Shown here: one piece after another, positions 29,697 through 38,456 of the stretch
Layout of the letters: every line of letters begins with the position of its first letter
Position numbering within the stretch: the first letter of the stretch is position 1
Virus record (IMG/VR): IMGVR_UViG_3300045258_000024
Span: 1-38,456 of that record
Length of the DNA stretch: 38,456 bases
Direction: 5' to 3' (one strand)
From: a virus
Position numbers and translations under genes: made by a program
The notes under the pieces: generated by a model
What the model was told of the DNA's origin: nothing
Database searches by the model: none
What the model saw: the letters and a program-made list of their open reading frames with translations, nothing else

Positions 29697-32600
29697 ATGC
29701 CCGACGAATATGTAGTCCCGTTTGGGGTCGATGCCGCACCCTTTTTAAAAGGCATTGGCGACATGGAAACGGCCACCGACGACCTGACAGCCAAGGCCGA
29801 ACAGTCTAATAAAACCATGCAGGGCGCTTTTGACAATACCGGCGCCGCGGCAAAAAGGGCAGCCCAGGCGGCGGCCGAATACCAGGCACAGCTGGACATT
29901 AACGCCAAATCCGCGCAGTCTTATTTTCAACTTAACGAACGCCTGCGGATTTTAAATGAGGCGCTTTTTACAGAAACCGACCGCGGCCGGATTAAGCTAT
30001 ACCAGCAGGAAATCGACAAGACCAAGGCCAGCATTCAGCAACTTCAGAACATTGGAAAAATCGGATTCGATGCCACCGGCAAGGCCATTGAACGCCAAAG
30101 CGGTTTAATCGAACAGCTGCGCGCGAAAATAAATCTGTATAAGGACGCCATGACCAAGGCGACCGACCCGACCAGGATAGCCGGGTTAAACAAGGTTATC
30201 GAACAGACTACCAAAGAACTTACTGCGCTGTCCAATGCCGGAAAAACAGGTTTCGACAACTTAGGGAATGCCCTGGATAAGACCAGCGCCAGCATAGAAA
30301 AAACGGCGAAGTCGACGAACGTTCTTTCCAAAGGTTTCGGATTCATTCGCCAGGCTGCCTATCTTATCCCAGGTATCGGAATTGCCGGCATATTCAACCT
30401 AATCGGCGAAGCGGTGGTTTCGCTGGCTGGCAACCTGTTTAAAGCTGGCGATTCCTTCGACGCCCTGGCGCAAAAGGCAAAGCTGGCCCAAACCGTCCAG
30501 GAAGCCGCGGACAAAGACGCCGGCAAGCGCCTGACAGATTTAAAATTACTCTACGCCGCCACCCAGAACGTTACACTTAGCACAAAGCAGCGGACGGACG
30601 CGGTTATCGCTTTACAGGCGGAATTTCCCGACGCCTTCAAAAATATTTCCCAGGAAACTATCTTAAACGGTGGCGCAGCAAAAAGCTACGACGATTTAAC
30701 AAAGTCGATACTGGCCACCGCGCGCGCGACGGCGGCAAAGACGCAACTGGACCAACTGGCAGCCCAGCAGCTGGACCTGGATTTCCAGCGCCAGAAAATC
30801 ATAAACGCCACAAACCAGCAACTGGCCAAGGCCGCGGCGACGCGTATAACGGCGCCAGGCGTTTCTGGCGGCCTGGGTGGCGACCTGAACCTGGTGGAAA
30901 GTAAGGCGGCCGTAGAAAAGGACATAACAAACCGGCGGGAAGCGGCCCTGAAAATAAACGACATAGACCAGAAACGGATTAAAGACCAAACGGATTTCCT
31001 TATAAAATTCGCCGGCGGCGAACAGGCTTTAGTCGAAGTCGTGGAAACCAAAGACGCCAAAAAAATCAAAAACGCCCAGGACACGGCCGACAAGCTGGCG
31101 AAAATCCGCGAACAGGAATTAAAAACATTCCAGACTTTGCTGGCCAAATTGCAGGCCACCGACGACAGTTTACAGGCCACGGCAATAGAGGACAACCGGG
31201 CAAGCCAACTGGCAGCCAGCGACGCGAAGTTTAAAAAGATTGCCGACGATGCCCAGCGCGAAGTCGACCAGGCTAAAGTTTCGAATTCCCAGCGCGTCCA
31301 GCTACAAAAGGCCGCCGATAAGGTTATCCTGGACAGCGTGGCCGCCAATAACGCGGCAAAGCTGGATATAAACAAAAAGTTCGACGACGCGCAGCTAAAA
31401 CTTCAGGAAAACGCGCAGCGTGCCCTGGATTCCATTGGCCAGAACAGCCAGGAAAACCAGCTGGCCGCCATAAATAAAAAATATGCCGACCTGACGGCGA
31501 CGATTAAAAAAGGCGGGTTATTAACAAAACAGGCTGAAATCGCAATCCAGAACGCCCGGATTAACGAAATTTCCGACAACGAAATAAAGTTCGGAACCAA
31601 GGCTATACAGGATAAGGAAAAACTGGATATTCAGGCCATAGAATCCGACCAGAAATTCGCCGACAAGTCCGTCGCCATTCAAAAGGAAAAAAACCTGGCC
31701 ATTTTGCAGGTCGAACTAAAGGCGGCCGAAGACACGTTAAGCCTGTTAATTTCGAACGGCAAAACCGAACAGGACGAAATCGTTAAGAATGCCGAACAGC
31801 TTATCGCAAACCTGAAAGCGAAAATTGCTGGCGTCGAAGGCAATAAGGGCAAGGGCCAGACCCTACTGGAATTTTTAGGTATTACGCCCGACGGCCAGCG
31901 GAACCTGGGTTTATATGCCCAGGCTGCCAGCGAAGCGGGTAAAATTACTTCCGATTTCCTGGCCGGCCTGGTCGATGCCAACCAGCAGGCAATCGACGCC
32001 AAACAAAAGTTAATCGACCAGGATAACCAGGAACTGGAAGATTTGCAGGCGCGCCTGGACAAAGAAACCCAGTTAAGGGACCAGGGCCTGGCCAATAACG
32101 TCGATGCAATCCAGCGTGAACTGGACGCGAAGAAAAAAGCCCGCGACGAAGATTTAAAAAGCCAAAAGCAGTTACAGGATAAGCAAAACGCGCTTAAAAA
32201 GGCGCAGATAATTGCCGATTCCATAGCCCAGGTTTCCAATTTGATTACCGCCGCGTCGCAGATATTCGAAGCGTTCAGCGCCATTCCGATAGTCGGCGTT
32301 CCGCTGGCTATTGCCGCCATTGGTTTAATGTTTGGCGCCTTTGCGGTGGCCAAGGTTAACGCCCTTAAAGCAGTCGATTCTGGTGGCCAGACGTTCGGGG
32401 AAGGTGGTTATATTGATGGCAAGCCGCACACCCAGGGCGGGAAAAAATACCGCGCAATCGACGGAAAGGGCGTGGTGGAACTGGAAGGCGGCGAACACGT
32501 TACGAATAAACGTAGTACGAAAAAATATTCGACTTTACTGGATGCAATCAATAACGACGACCTTTCCGGAATGTCTGAAGACGGTTTAAAGGAAATGTTT

Positions 32601-32852
32601 GCCAGCCTGGGAATAGGTTTCGGCGTCGATTCACCCAGGGAAGCCGTGCGCGTTATCCATAAGCATAACGAACTAAAGCAGACGGTAAATTTAACCGCCG
32701 GCCCAGCTGACGGCCTTTCAAAAGACGTTAAGCAGATTTCCACGAACGTTAATTACCTGGCCGAAAAGGAACGCAACCGGACCGAACGCTGGGAAGAAAA
32801 CGGTTATGTCTACATAAAGAAAGGCAACAAAACCACCAAGTTTAAAAAATGA
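29697..32852 (+). CDS. tape measure protein
   Basis: 1051 residues, the longest gene here, directly after the chaperone pair. Mostly Ala/Gln/Lys/Asp-rich helices and coiled coils (about residues 35-210 and 280-720), with hydrophobic segments near 221-245 (LIPGIGIAGIFNLIGEAVVS) and 856-890 (AIPIVGVPLAIAAIGLMFGA). Near the C-terminus, GYIDGKPHTQGGKKYRAIDG and GGEHVTNKR resemble C-terminal modules of Bacteroidetes tape measure proteins. At about 0.15 nm per residue this would give a tail near 150-160 nm, so a siphovirus; that figure is inference. ATGA overlap with the next tail gene. Confidence 0.85.
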   Translation: MPDEYVVPFGVDAAPFLKGIGDMETATDDLTAKAEQSNKTMQGAFDNTGAAAKRAAQAAAEYQAQLDINAKSAQSYFQLNERLRILNEALFTETDRGRIKLYQQEIDKTKASIQQLQNIGKIGFDATGKAIERQSGLIEQLRAKINLYKDAMTKATDPTRIAGLNKVIEQTTKELTALSNAGKTGFDNLGNALDKTSASIEKTAKSTNVLSKGFGFIRQAAYLIPGIGIAGIFNLIGEAVVSLAGNLFKAGDSFDALAQKAKLAQTVQEAADKDAGKRLTDLKLLYAATQNVTLSTKQRTDAVIALQAEFPDAFKNISQETILNGGAAKSYDDLTKSILATARATAAKTQLDQLAAQQLDLDFQRQKIINATNQQLAKAAATRITAPGVSGGLGGDLNLVESKAAVEKDITNRREAALKINDIDQKRIKDQTDFLIKFAGGEQALVEVVETKDAKKIKNAQDTADKLAKIREQELKTFQTLLAKLQATDDSLQATAIEDNRASQLAASDAKFKKIADDAQREVDQAKVSNSQRVQLQKAADKVILDSVAANNAAKLDINKKFDDAQLKLQENAQRALDSIGQNSQENQLAAINKKYADLTATIKKGGLLTKQAEIAIQNARINEISDNEIKFGTKAIQDKEKLDIQAIESDQKFADKSVAIQKEKNLAILQVELKAAEDTLSLLISNGKTEQDEIVKNAEQLIANLKAKIAGVEGNKGKGQTLLEFLGITPDGQRNLGLYAQAASEAGKITSDFLAGLVDANQQAIDAKQKLIDQDNQELEDLQARLDKETQLRDQGLANNVDAIQRELDAKKKARDEDLKSQKQLQDKQNALKKAQIIADSIAQVSNLITAASQIFEAFSAIPIVGVPLAIAAIGLMFGAFAVAKVNALKAVDSGGQTFGEGGYIDGKPHTQGGKKYRAIDGKGVVELEGGEHVTNKRSTKKYSTLLDAINNDDLSGMSEDGLKEMFASLGIGFGVDSPREAVRVIHKHNELKQTVNLTAGPADGLSKDVKQISTNVNYLAEKERNRTERWEENGYVYIKKGNKTTKFKK

Positions 32853-35800
32853 ACACGGTTGTAAATAAATTTCGTTACACGATTGAGGATAGGATAGGGC
32901 CGTTAATCGTTTCGCCGCTGGGTGAAAGCGACTTCCTTTTGGTCTGGGAACTGGAAAGCGAAGGGAAACAGGACTATAAAAACACCCTTCCCAGCGCCAT
33001 AGTATTTACCGGCGAAGCGTTTGGCAAGCTATTGAAGATTGAAAAGTCTATTTACCGCTGTGAATTCTGCGCCATTACAATCGAACGCCGCTGCGGCGGG
33101 ACGACCTGGACGCCCTGGTTTTCCGGTCGAATGTCGAACAACGACGGACAATGGGATTTAGACCGCTGCACGGTTACCATGAAACTGGACGACATAAAAC
33201 CCGGCCAGTGTATCGAAGACAACAAAACCACCCAGGTAAACCTTTTTGGCGTAAGTATCGGCGAACGGCGCAGCATTTTTGTAAACCCGGCGGGTATTGT
33301 TTTGGAAAAGATTGATTTTTCGCAAACTGTTACCGGCGAAATCCCATGTCGAACCCTTACACCCTGGGACGCGCCAGGAACGCCGCTGGATGGCGCATGG
33401 GTGGAATACAAAGAAGAAAGAACCGAAACCGGGTCCGGCGGCGGTAAAACCTGCGTCCTGAATTCCTGGTATGCCCGCGAAACAATTCTATTACCGTGCG
33501 GCGTGCTGGCGCCGGGTCCTGAATGGATCGTCGTGGCCGACGGGTGCCCGTCAACCGACACGAAATGGGCCAGGGAAGCCCGGTTATATGGGTGCACGTA
33601 CAGCCAGCCAGATTTCGGCGACACGACATTGGCGTCCATTTTTGAATGTCAGATAGTGGGCGACGCGCCGGAAAACATAACCATAGATAACGGGTTACCG
33701 CTGGATAAGGTTTTCGAACTTTTTTTAGATAGCTTTTGCCCAGGCTACACGGTCGTAAGTGATTTTTTCCAGATAAACCCGGACGTCGAATCCGAAATAA
33801 ACTATGTTACCGGCCTACGGTCCAAAACCCGGTTTATTACGATCTTCCAAAAATCCGACGTCAAAAGACCGTCGGCCACCAATAACGCCACGATTGCAAA
33901 CATGACCCTGGGCGAACTTTTGGACGACCTGGTAAGCATGTTTAACGTGCGCTGGCGCGTCGAAGGGAATGTTTTGAGAATCGAACACGTCAGTTTCTTT
34001 GTGCGGGCTGCGGGTTTCAACCTGACGGAACCACGCTGGGCGCGCTACGTCGTCGGCCTGCGTCGATATACCTACGATTCAGCAGAAATTCCGCAAAAGG
34101 AAACGTTTACGTTCATGGAAGCCAGCGGCGGCGACTTTGAAGGCGCGCCGATTATTTACAGCGAATGCGTAACCCAGAACGGGCGCGAAAACACGGTTAA
34201 TTTTTCGGCCGAAAACGTTACCACCGACGTCCAGCTGTGCCTGGCGAATCCGGACCCTGACAGTGAAATAGTCCAGGACGACGGTTTCGTTTTTATTGCC
34301 GCAGACTTAGACGATTCGGGTTTTTTTATAATAAGCGAAGCCACTATTTTAGGCGGGAACGTGGTTAACAATTCCCTTGCCTGGGCGCAGCTGCAAAGGG
34401 ATTATTACAAATGGGACCGGCCGGCCCGCCACGGGTTAATGAACTATATAGAAACGGTTTTCAATACCGTCCAGCCGAAAAAACGTGGCGCGCCAATTAC
34501 AATTCCGCTTTGTTGCGACGACGTATTTAACCCGGACGACACGATTTCCACCGCTTTAGGTTCGGGCACAGTGGACAAAGCCACCTTTTCCTTTAAAGGC
34601 GAATCCTTAACGCTGGAATTACTTTACGCCGCCGACATTGGCCTAACGACGAACGAACCGCCATTAGCCCAGAACGACGTCGTTGCCACGCCGCAGGACA
34701 CCGGAATTTTAATAAATGTTATCGCAAACGACACGGACGAAAACAACCAGCTTTTAACGGTTAAAATAATTTTACCGCCGCTGCATGGAACGGCCATAGT
34801 TATCGGAACGAAAGTCCATTACCAGCCGGCGCTGGGTTACCAGGGCAGCGATTTGTTTTTATATACCGTTTCGGATGAATGGAACCAGCCCAGCAATAAC
34901 GCCATGGTTTCAATAATCGTAACGCCGCCGAATGCTGCGCCGATTGCGGTAAACGATGCCTACGACGGACAGAAAAATACCGCTTTAAATATTGCGTCGC
35001 CTGGTGCCGGTCTTTTCCGGAACGACTTGGACGATATTGGTTTTATTCTGGCCAGTTATGACGCGACAAGCGCAAACGGCGGAACGGTGGTCGTAAATCC
35101 GGACGGCACGTTCGTTTACACGCCACCGACTGGCTTTATTGGCCTGGACACATTCGATTACACGATAGTCGATTCCGGCGCATTAAGCGACACGGCCACG
35201 GTAACCATAAACGTTCGGGACCCGGACGCGCCGGTCGCAAATCCGGACGAATACCAGACCGTCAAAAATATTAACCTGAATATTGCGGCGCCTGGCGTGC
35301 TGGCAAACGATACGACTTCAATAGGCGTCTTAGCGACGGTTTCGGCAATTATCACAACTGCCCAGGGTGGTTCGGTGGCTATGAGTACAGACGGTTCTTT
35401 CCTTTACACGCCGCCAGCCAATTTCGTCGGCGTCGATACGTTCACCTATACCGCCGATAACGGAACGTCGACAGATTCGGCCCTGGTAACTATCCGGGTT
35501 TTGCCGCTTATCTGGGTTAAAATGTCTTTAATAAATCTGCAAACGCAACCGAATCCGCTGACCAGCTGCCCGAATGGTTCGACCGACGGCGGACTGTCTA
35601 AAACCGAAACTATCCGGGTCCAGTATTTTTCCAATGCAGCGGGAACCATACCCATAGACGTTACCGGCCTGGGATTAATTGTTTATCTGCGGACTGGCAT
35701 ACAAAGCGCACCAGGCGGCCCTGTTTCGTCGTCTGACGATGGACATTTTACCAGCGGAACGCAGAACGACCTTTTTGTTAACAGAATGTATTTCAGGCAG

Positions 35801-35881
35801 TTTAAAGATTGCAATGGAAATACTGTTTATTATACGAATGAAGTTTTTACATTGTTACCCGGTTCTTATACGATAATCTAA
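32849..35881 (+). CDS. tail/baseplate protein with three tandem Ig/cadherin-like domains
   Basis: 1010 residues. Residues ~1-600 form a Cys-containing tail protein unlike anything I can name, in the position of a distal tail or hub component. Three ~90-residue repeats follow, starting near 604, 695 and 794, each with the pattern N-D-x(n)-ANDT or RNDL-like, a G-S/T-V/A strand, Y-x-P-x-x-G/N-F-x-G-x-D-x-F-x-Y and a TV/LVTI strand, as in Big_9/cadherin-like adhesin domains. The last ~125 residues form another strand-rich module ending NEVFTLLPGSYTII. The tandem domains probably act as a spacer or carbohydrate-binding arm at the tail tip. Confidence 0.7.
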   Translation: MNTVVNKFRYTIEDRIGPLIVSPLGESDFLLVWELESEGKQDYKNTLPSAIVFTGEAFGKLLKIEKSIYRCEFCAITIERRCGGTTWTPWFSGRMSNNDGQWDLDRCTVTMKLDDIKPGQCIEDNKTTQVNLFGVSIGERRSIFVNPAGIVLEKIDFSQTVTGEIPCRTLTPWDAPGTPLDGAWVEYKEERTETGSGGGKTCVLNSWYARETILLPCGVLAPGPEWIVVADGCPSTDTKWAREARLYGCTYSQPDFGDTTLASIFECQIVGDAPENITIDNGLPLDKVFELFLDSFCPGYTVVSDFFQINPDVESEINYVTGLRSKTRFITIFQKSDVKRPSATNNATIANMTLGELLDDLVSMFNVRWRVEGNVLRIEHVSFFVRAAGFNLTEPRWARYVVGLRRYTYDSAEIPQKETFTFMEASGGDFEGAPIIYSECVTQNGRENTVNFSAENVTTDVQLCLANPDPDSEIVQDDGFVFIAADLDDSGFFIISEATILGGNVVNNSLAWAQLQRDYYKWDRPARHGLMNYIETVFNTVQPKKRGAPITIPLCCDDVFNPDDTISTALGSGTVDKATFSFKGESLTLELLYAADIGLTTNEPPLAQNDVVATPQDTGILINVIANDTDENNQLLTVKIILPPLHGTAIVIGTKVHYQPALGYQGSDLFLYTVSDEWNQPSNNAMVSIIVTPPNAAPIAVNDAYDGQKNTALNIASPGAGLFRNDLDDIGFILASYDATSANGGTVVVNPDGTFVYTPPTGFIGLDTFDYTIVDSGALSDTATVTINVRDPDAPVANPDEYQTVKNINLNIAAPGVLANDTTSIGVLATVSAIITTAQGGSVAMSTDGSFLYTPPANFVGVDTFTYTADNGTSTDSALVTIRVLPLIWVKMSLINLQTQPNPLTSCPNGSTDGGLSKTETIRVQYFSNAAGTIPIDVTGLGLIVYLRTGIQSAPGGPVSSSDDGHFTSGTQNDLFVNRMYFRQFKDCNGNTVYYTNEVFTLLPGSYTII

Positions 35882-35895
35882 AAAAGTTTACCAGC

Positions 35896-37899
35896 ATGTC
35901 CTTATATAACGAACTTCCAATAGTCTTTCCGTGGTACGAAAAACAGGAACAGCAGGACCGTTACAGGGAAAACGTAGACGGGACATGTTCGTTTAAACTG
36001 ATAAGTCCGAAAAACAGTCTTTTGCCCTTCCAGTTCCGCAAGCCCAAAACGCTAACCCTTCCAAATAGCTGGGAAATATTTGAGGCGCAAAGCATGGCCA
36101 GCGTGGCGGTTATTACCGGCGCTTTGCCTGACGTAGTTTTTTCTTCCATGGCGCAAAACGATTATTTTACGTTCCCGGGTACACCGATTGCCGGGCTGAC
36201 ACTGGCGCCAGGCTACTATTTTTCAATTATGCGTTTTCCGGAAGGGTCGCAGTATTACAGCGAAGTTTTTTTCGTTCCGGATTCCGGCGCCTTCAACGTC
36301 CAGGACGACGATTTTATCCCATTCCTGAAGTTTGTTTTTTACAATAACAACGATATGCCGCCGATACTTTACGCCCAGGAAAGCCCGTCCGGCGGAAGTT
36401 TTTTTAAGCAGGTTTTTTACCTGGACAGCTTTATAACCGCCAGCGAACCGGAAATCGTCGAAGACGGGACCAAAGACGGGAACGACGAACTTATCCCGAC
36501 CTTTCAAAAGGCGATTATAAATTACCGGATTACGACCGACGCGTCGGAATTCTTAAAAAAGGCAATTAGTTTGCTGCCCATGTGCGACAGCCTGGATTTA
36601 ACGACAAAACTGGGAATCCGGACCGGGCCGATTGAAAAAATTACGGTCGATAGCGTGCCCGAAGGCAATGGCGCCATTTCAATCGTCGACCTGGTATTCC
36701 AGGAAACCGTCGCTATAATCAAAAAAGGTTGTGGAAACGATATGGCGACCGGGTGCAGCGGCGGACCGACGACCATGGTTTTAACCGAAGGAACCCCGAA
36801 CACGTTTTATAAATTCCAGGGCTACGCGGCGCCCGGAACGGTGGTCCAGTTTTACGGGTCCCAGACAGTCGACGGACCCAAAACAATTATTTCAGGCCTG
36901 ACAGCAACCGCCGCCGAATACACCGCCGGCGTTCAGCTGCTTAAAGTTCTTTTCGACCCATTCGTCTACATATCGGCGAAAGCTATGTCGCTAGGTTGTG
37001 ATTTTGGATTCAGTACGCCAGCCATTGAAAAGATAGTAACAGGTCCGCCCAGGCTGACCCTTATTTACGACGACATTCTAAACGTTCCGGTTTCTGACCC
37101 GAACAGCCTGACAGAATGGAACGCGTTTTTTAATACCAGCTTTAGCGCGGACGCCGATTTTAACGTCGTCGAAGTGTCTGGGAATATTGTGAACCTGGGT
37201 GGCCCTACGGCAATGCAAATGCCTGGAAGCCTGTTTTATCTGAATACCCACATAATGCAGGTTTTAGATTATACCGGAATAGTAACGCTATTGCAGGGCA
37301 CAACATTTTACCAGTGTCCAATTTTGGAAAAGGTGGTTTTCAATGGCGTCGCAGGCCTGGGCGCCAGCGAATTCGTGGAATGTCCGTTATTGCAGGACGC
37401 CATTTTCCCGGTCTGTACGGTTATGGCCGCAGGGAACCAGTTTTACCACTGCGTCAGCCTTACAAAAGCGGATTTCCCGTTATTTGCTGGCGTCGTGCCG
37501 ATAAACAGTTTTTACGTCTGCCCTGCACTGGCCGAAATTAATTTCCCGCTGTGCACTGGATTAGCGGATTTTGCTTTTTCCAATAACGCCTGCACGGTTG
37601 TTAGTTTTCCGCTGGCGACCAGTATAGGCCTGGGCGCTTTAGGGAACTGTCCGAACCTGAAGTCTGTAAGTCTTCCCGTTTGTACGTCAATAGGCGACAG
37701 CAGTTTCCGGCCTTCGCCGGCGCTTGAAACGCTATTTTTGCCGGCCTGTACGAACGTGGGAACTACAACCGGCGACGACCTGGTTTTCAATGGAACGACG
37801 GGCAGAACTATTGCCCTGGTCCTGAAATCCGGCACAGAAACCGACGCAGACATAGTTTATTTGCTGGCGAACAATACGGTTACCCTTACATTAGTTTAG
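35896..37899 (+). CDS. tail tip protein with BspA-type LRR, receptor-binding candidate
   Basis: 667 residues. The N-terminal ~430 (NELPIVFPWYEKQEQQDRYR onward) are a strand-rich tail-attachment region. Residues ~469-622 hold about seven 21-23-residue repeats of the type (F-x-x-C-P-x-L-x-x-x-x-F-P-x-C/A-T-x-I/V), for example SEFVECPLLQDAIFPVCTVM, NQFYHCVSLTKADFPLFAGV, GALGNCPNLKSVSLPVCTSI. These match LRR_5/BspA leucine-rich repeats, which bacteria use as surface adhesins. A ~40-residue cap (GTTGRTIALVLKSGTETDAD) closes it. As the last large tail gene in the window it is the best receptor-binding candidate. Confidence 0.75.
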   Translation: MSLYNELPIVFPWYEKQEQQDRYRENVDGTCSFKLISPKNSLLPFQFRKPKTLTLPNSWEIFEAQSMASVAVITGALPDVVFSSMAQNDYFTFPGTPIAGLTLAPGYYFSIMRFPEGSQYYSEVFFVPDSGAFNVQDDDFIPFLKFVFYNNNDMPPILYAQESPSGGSFFKQVFYLDSFITASEPEIVEDGTKDGNDELIPTFQKAIINYRITTDASEFLKKAISLLPMCDSLDLTTKLGIRTGPIEKITVDSVPEGNGAISIVDLVFQETVAIIKKGCGNDMATGCSGGPTTMVLTEGTPNTFYKFQGYAAPGTVVQFYGSQTVDGPKTIISGLTATAAEYTAGVQLLKVLFDPFVYISAKAMSLGCDFGFSTPAIEKIVTGPPRLTLIYDDILNVPVSDPNSLTEWNAFFNTSFSADADFNVVEVSGNIVNLGGPTAMQMPGSLFYLNTHIMQVLDYTGIVTLLQGTTFYQCPILEKVVFNGVAGLGASEFVECPLLQDAIFPVCTVMAAGNQFYHCVSLTKADFPLFAGVVPINSFYVCPALAEINFPLCTGLADFAFSNNACTVVSFPLATSIGLGALGNCPNLKSVSLPVCTSIGDSSFRPSPALETLFLPACTNVGTTTGDDLVFNGTTGRTIALVLKSGTETDADIVYLLANNTVTLTLV

Positions 37900-37929
37900 T
37901 TTGCTACGTTCGAAAAATCTTTATATTTG
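37900..37929 (+). promoter_or_regulatory. strong Bacteroidetes-type promoter candidate
   Basis: TTTG at 37900-37903, 18-nt spacer, TATATTTG at 37922-37929, 38 nt before the ATG at 37968. It starts right after the LRR protein stop codon. Confidence 0.6.
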
Positions 37930-37967
37930 AATCGTCTATTTTACTAACCAGATAAAAAATTCAGTTT

Positions 37968-38456
37968 ATGCCAAACCCAATTTGTCCGGATAATTGCGAC
38001 TTTGCGTTACCGACCGTTCTTTTTGACGACTGCGCGCCGGTCGTGGTTTATTCAGAAATCCGGCGAATTTTCATGGCTAAAAAAGCCGCCGCGCCGTTCA
38101 CAGACTGGACCGAAGCGGCCGAATGGCTGACCAGGATAAACCAGGTAACGACCACCGGCGACGATTATATCCGCGCCCTGACGGTTATAGGCGACAAGCC
38201 CGCAGCGGCCGACGTTTCCAAAGACATTTCGAACGGCCGAAAAATCGTTATCGGCAAAGACCATACTTTAAACATTACCATTGACGACGTTTCCGCCCAG
38301 AACTACGAATTTATGCGCGGCCTGGAATGTGGTGGCGAATTCCGTTTTTGGTACGAAACCGCCGGCGGTTATATCTACGGCGGAAACGAAGGATTTTTAG
38401 CCAGGATTTCTATAAACGACGTTCTAAACCGTGGCGTCGATGAAATCGAAACACTT
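37968..38456 (+). CDS. phage structural protein (partial, runs off the window)
   Basis: 163 codons, open to the last base, so the C-terminus is missing. It begins with a Cys-containing segment (PNPICPDNCDFALPTVLFDD), then YSEIRRIFMAKKAAAPFTDW, IRALTVIGDKPAAADVSKDI and GRKIVIGKDHTLNITIDDVS, a pattern I recall from Bacteroidetes phage virion proteins of unknown exact role. It has its own promoter, consistent with a highly made structural protein, perhaps a tail or fibre subunit. Confidence 0.6.
   Translation, partial: MPNPICPDNCDFALPTVLFDDCAPVVVYSEIRRIFMAKKAAAPFTDWTEAAEWLTRINQVTTTGDDYIRALTVIGDKPAAADVSKDISNGRKIVIGKDHTLNITIDDVSAQNYEFMRGLECGGEFRFWYETAGGYIYGGNEGFLARISINDVLNRGVDEIETL

Noticed and set aside
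31679-32353. 224-aa minus-strand ORF and 229-aa ORF at 30686-31375
   Set aside because: Both lie antisense inside the tape measure gene and are Ser/Ala/Cys-rich mirror translations of its Ala/Gln/Lys coils.
32332-32589. 85-aa + strand ORF within the tape measure gene
   Set aside because: Out-of-frame shadow with no leader and no continuation.
37300-37760. LRR region as target of a diversity-generating retroelement
   Set aside because: No reverse transcriptase and no template repeat with A-specific mismatches is visible in the window, and the downstream sequence is incomplete.

Overview
The window is a contiguous stretch of a tailed-phage (or prophage) genome. Every convincing gene is on the + strand, packed with ATGA/TAATG overlaps, in the usual siphovirus order. 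It most likely infects a Bacteroidetes host. The reasons are: start codons lack Shine-Dalgarno sequences and have A/T-rich leaders; intergenic gaps repeatedly carry the Bacteroidetes -7 promoter element TAnnTTTG (TACATTTG, TACTTTTG, TATATTTG), three times with a TTG/TTTG box 18-19 nt upstream; and several proteins belong to families I associate with Bacteroidetes and their phages (DUF3127, DUF4082, BspA-type leucine-rich repeats, a BT0820-like HAD phosphatase). No integrase, repressor, DNA polymerase, primase, helicase, endolysin, reverse transcriptase, tRNA or CRISPR array could be seen, so the lifestyle is undecided and the genome continues beyond both ends.

Layout. 1-3.4 kb: recombination module (OB-fold DUF3127 protein, HTH protein, RecT-like annealing protein candidate, YqaJ-type exonuclease). 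3.4-6.4 kb: replication module (initiator-like protein with a dyad and 12-bp iterons inside its gene, a companion protein in a long overlap, a small lipoprotein, a DUF1064 endonuclease-like protein, a Myb/HTH-like protein). 6.4-14 kb: early/middle accessory genes (coiled-coil protein, DnaQ-like exonuclease, HNH-like protein, many small unknowns, a double-HTH protein). 14.1-16.1 kb: small and large terminase. 16.1-18.2 kb: non-virion cargo (small membrane proteins, HAD phosphatase, secreted DUF4082 protein, holin candidate). 18.3-29.7 kb: portal, minor capsid protein, scaffold candidate, major capsid protein, connector/tail completion genes and a -1 frameshifting tail chaperone pair. 29.7-38.5 kb: tape measure, a tail protein ending in three tandem adhesin-like domains, a BspA-LRR receptor-binding candidate, and the start of another structural gene.

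The signals beyond ordinary annotation are: (i) a 10-bp motif AAAACCGTTA found five times on the + strand, always 2-7 nt before a start codon, with degenerate relatives before other starts; (ii) terminator hairpins followed directly by TACATTTG promoter boxes, including a 326-bp gap with three hairpins; (iii) a GGGAAAC slippery heptamer joining the chaperone gene to an ATG-less ORF; (iv) strong depletion of GATC and of the trinucleotide CTC; and (v) host-surface-like modules (LRR, tandem Ig/cadherin-like, DUF4082) on or beside the virion genes.
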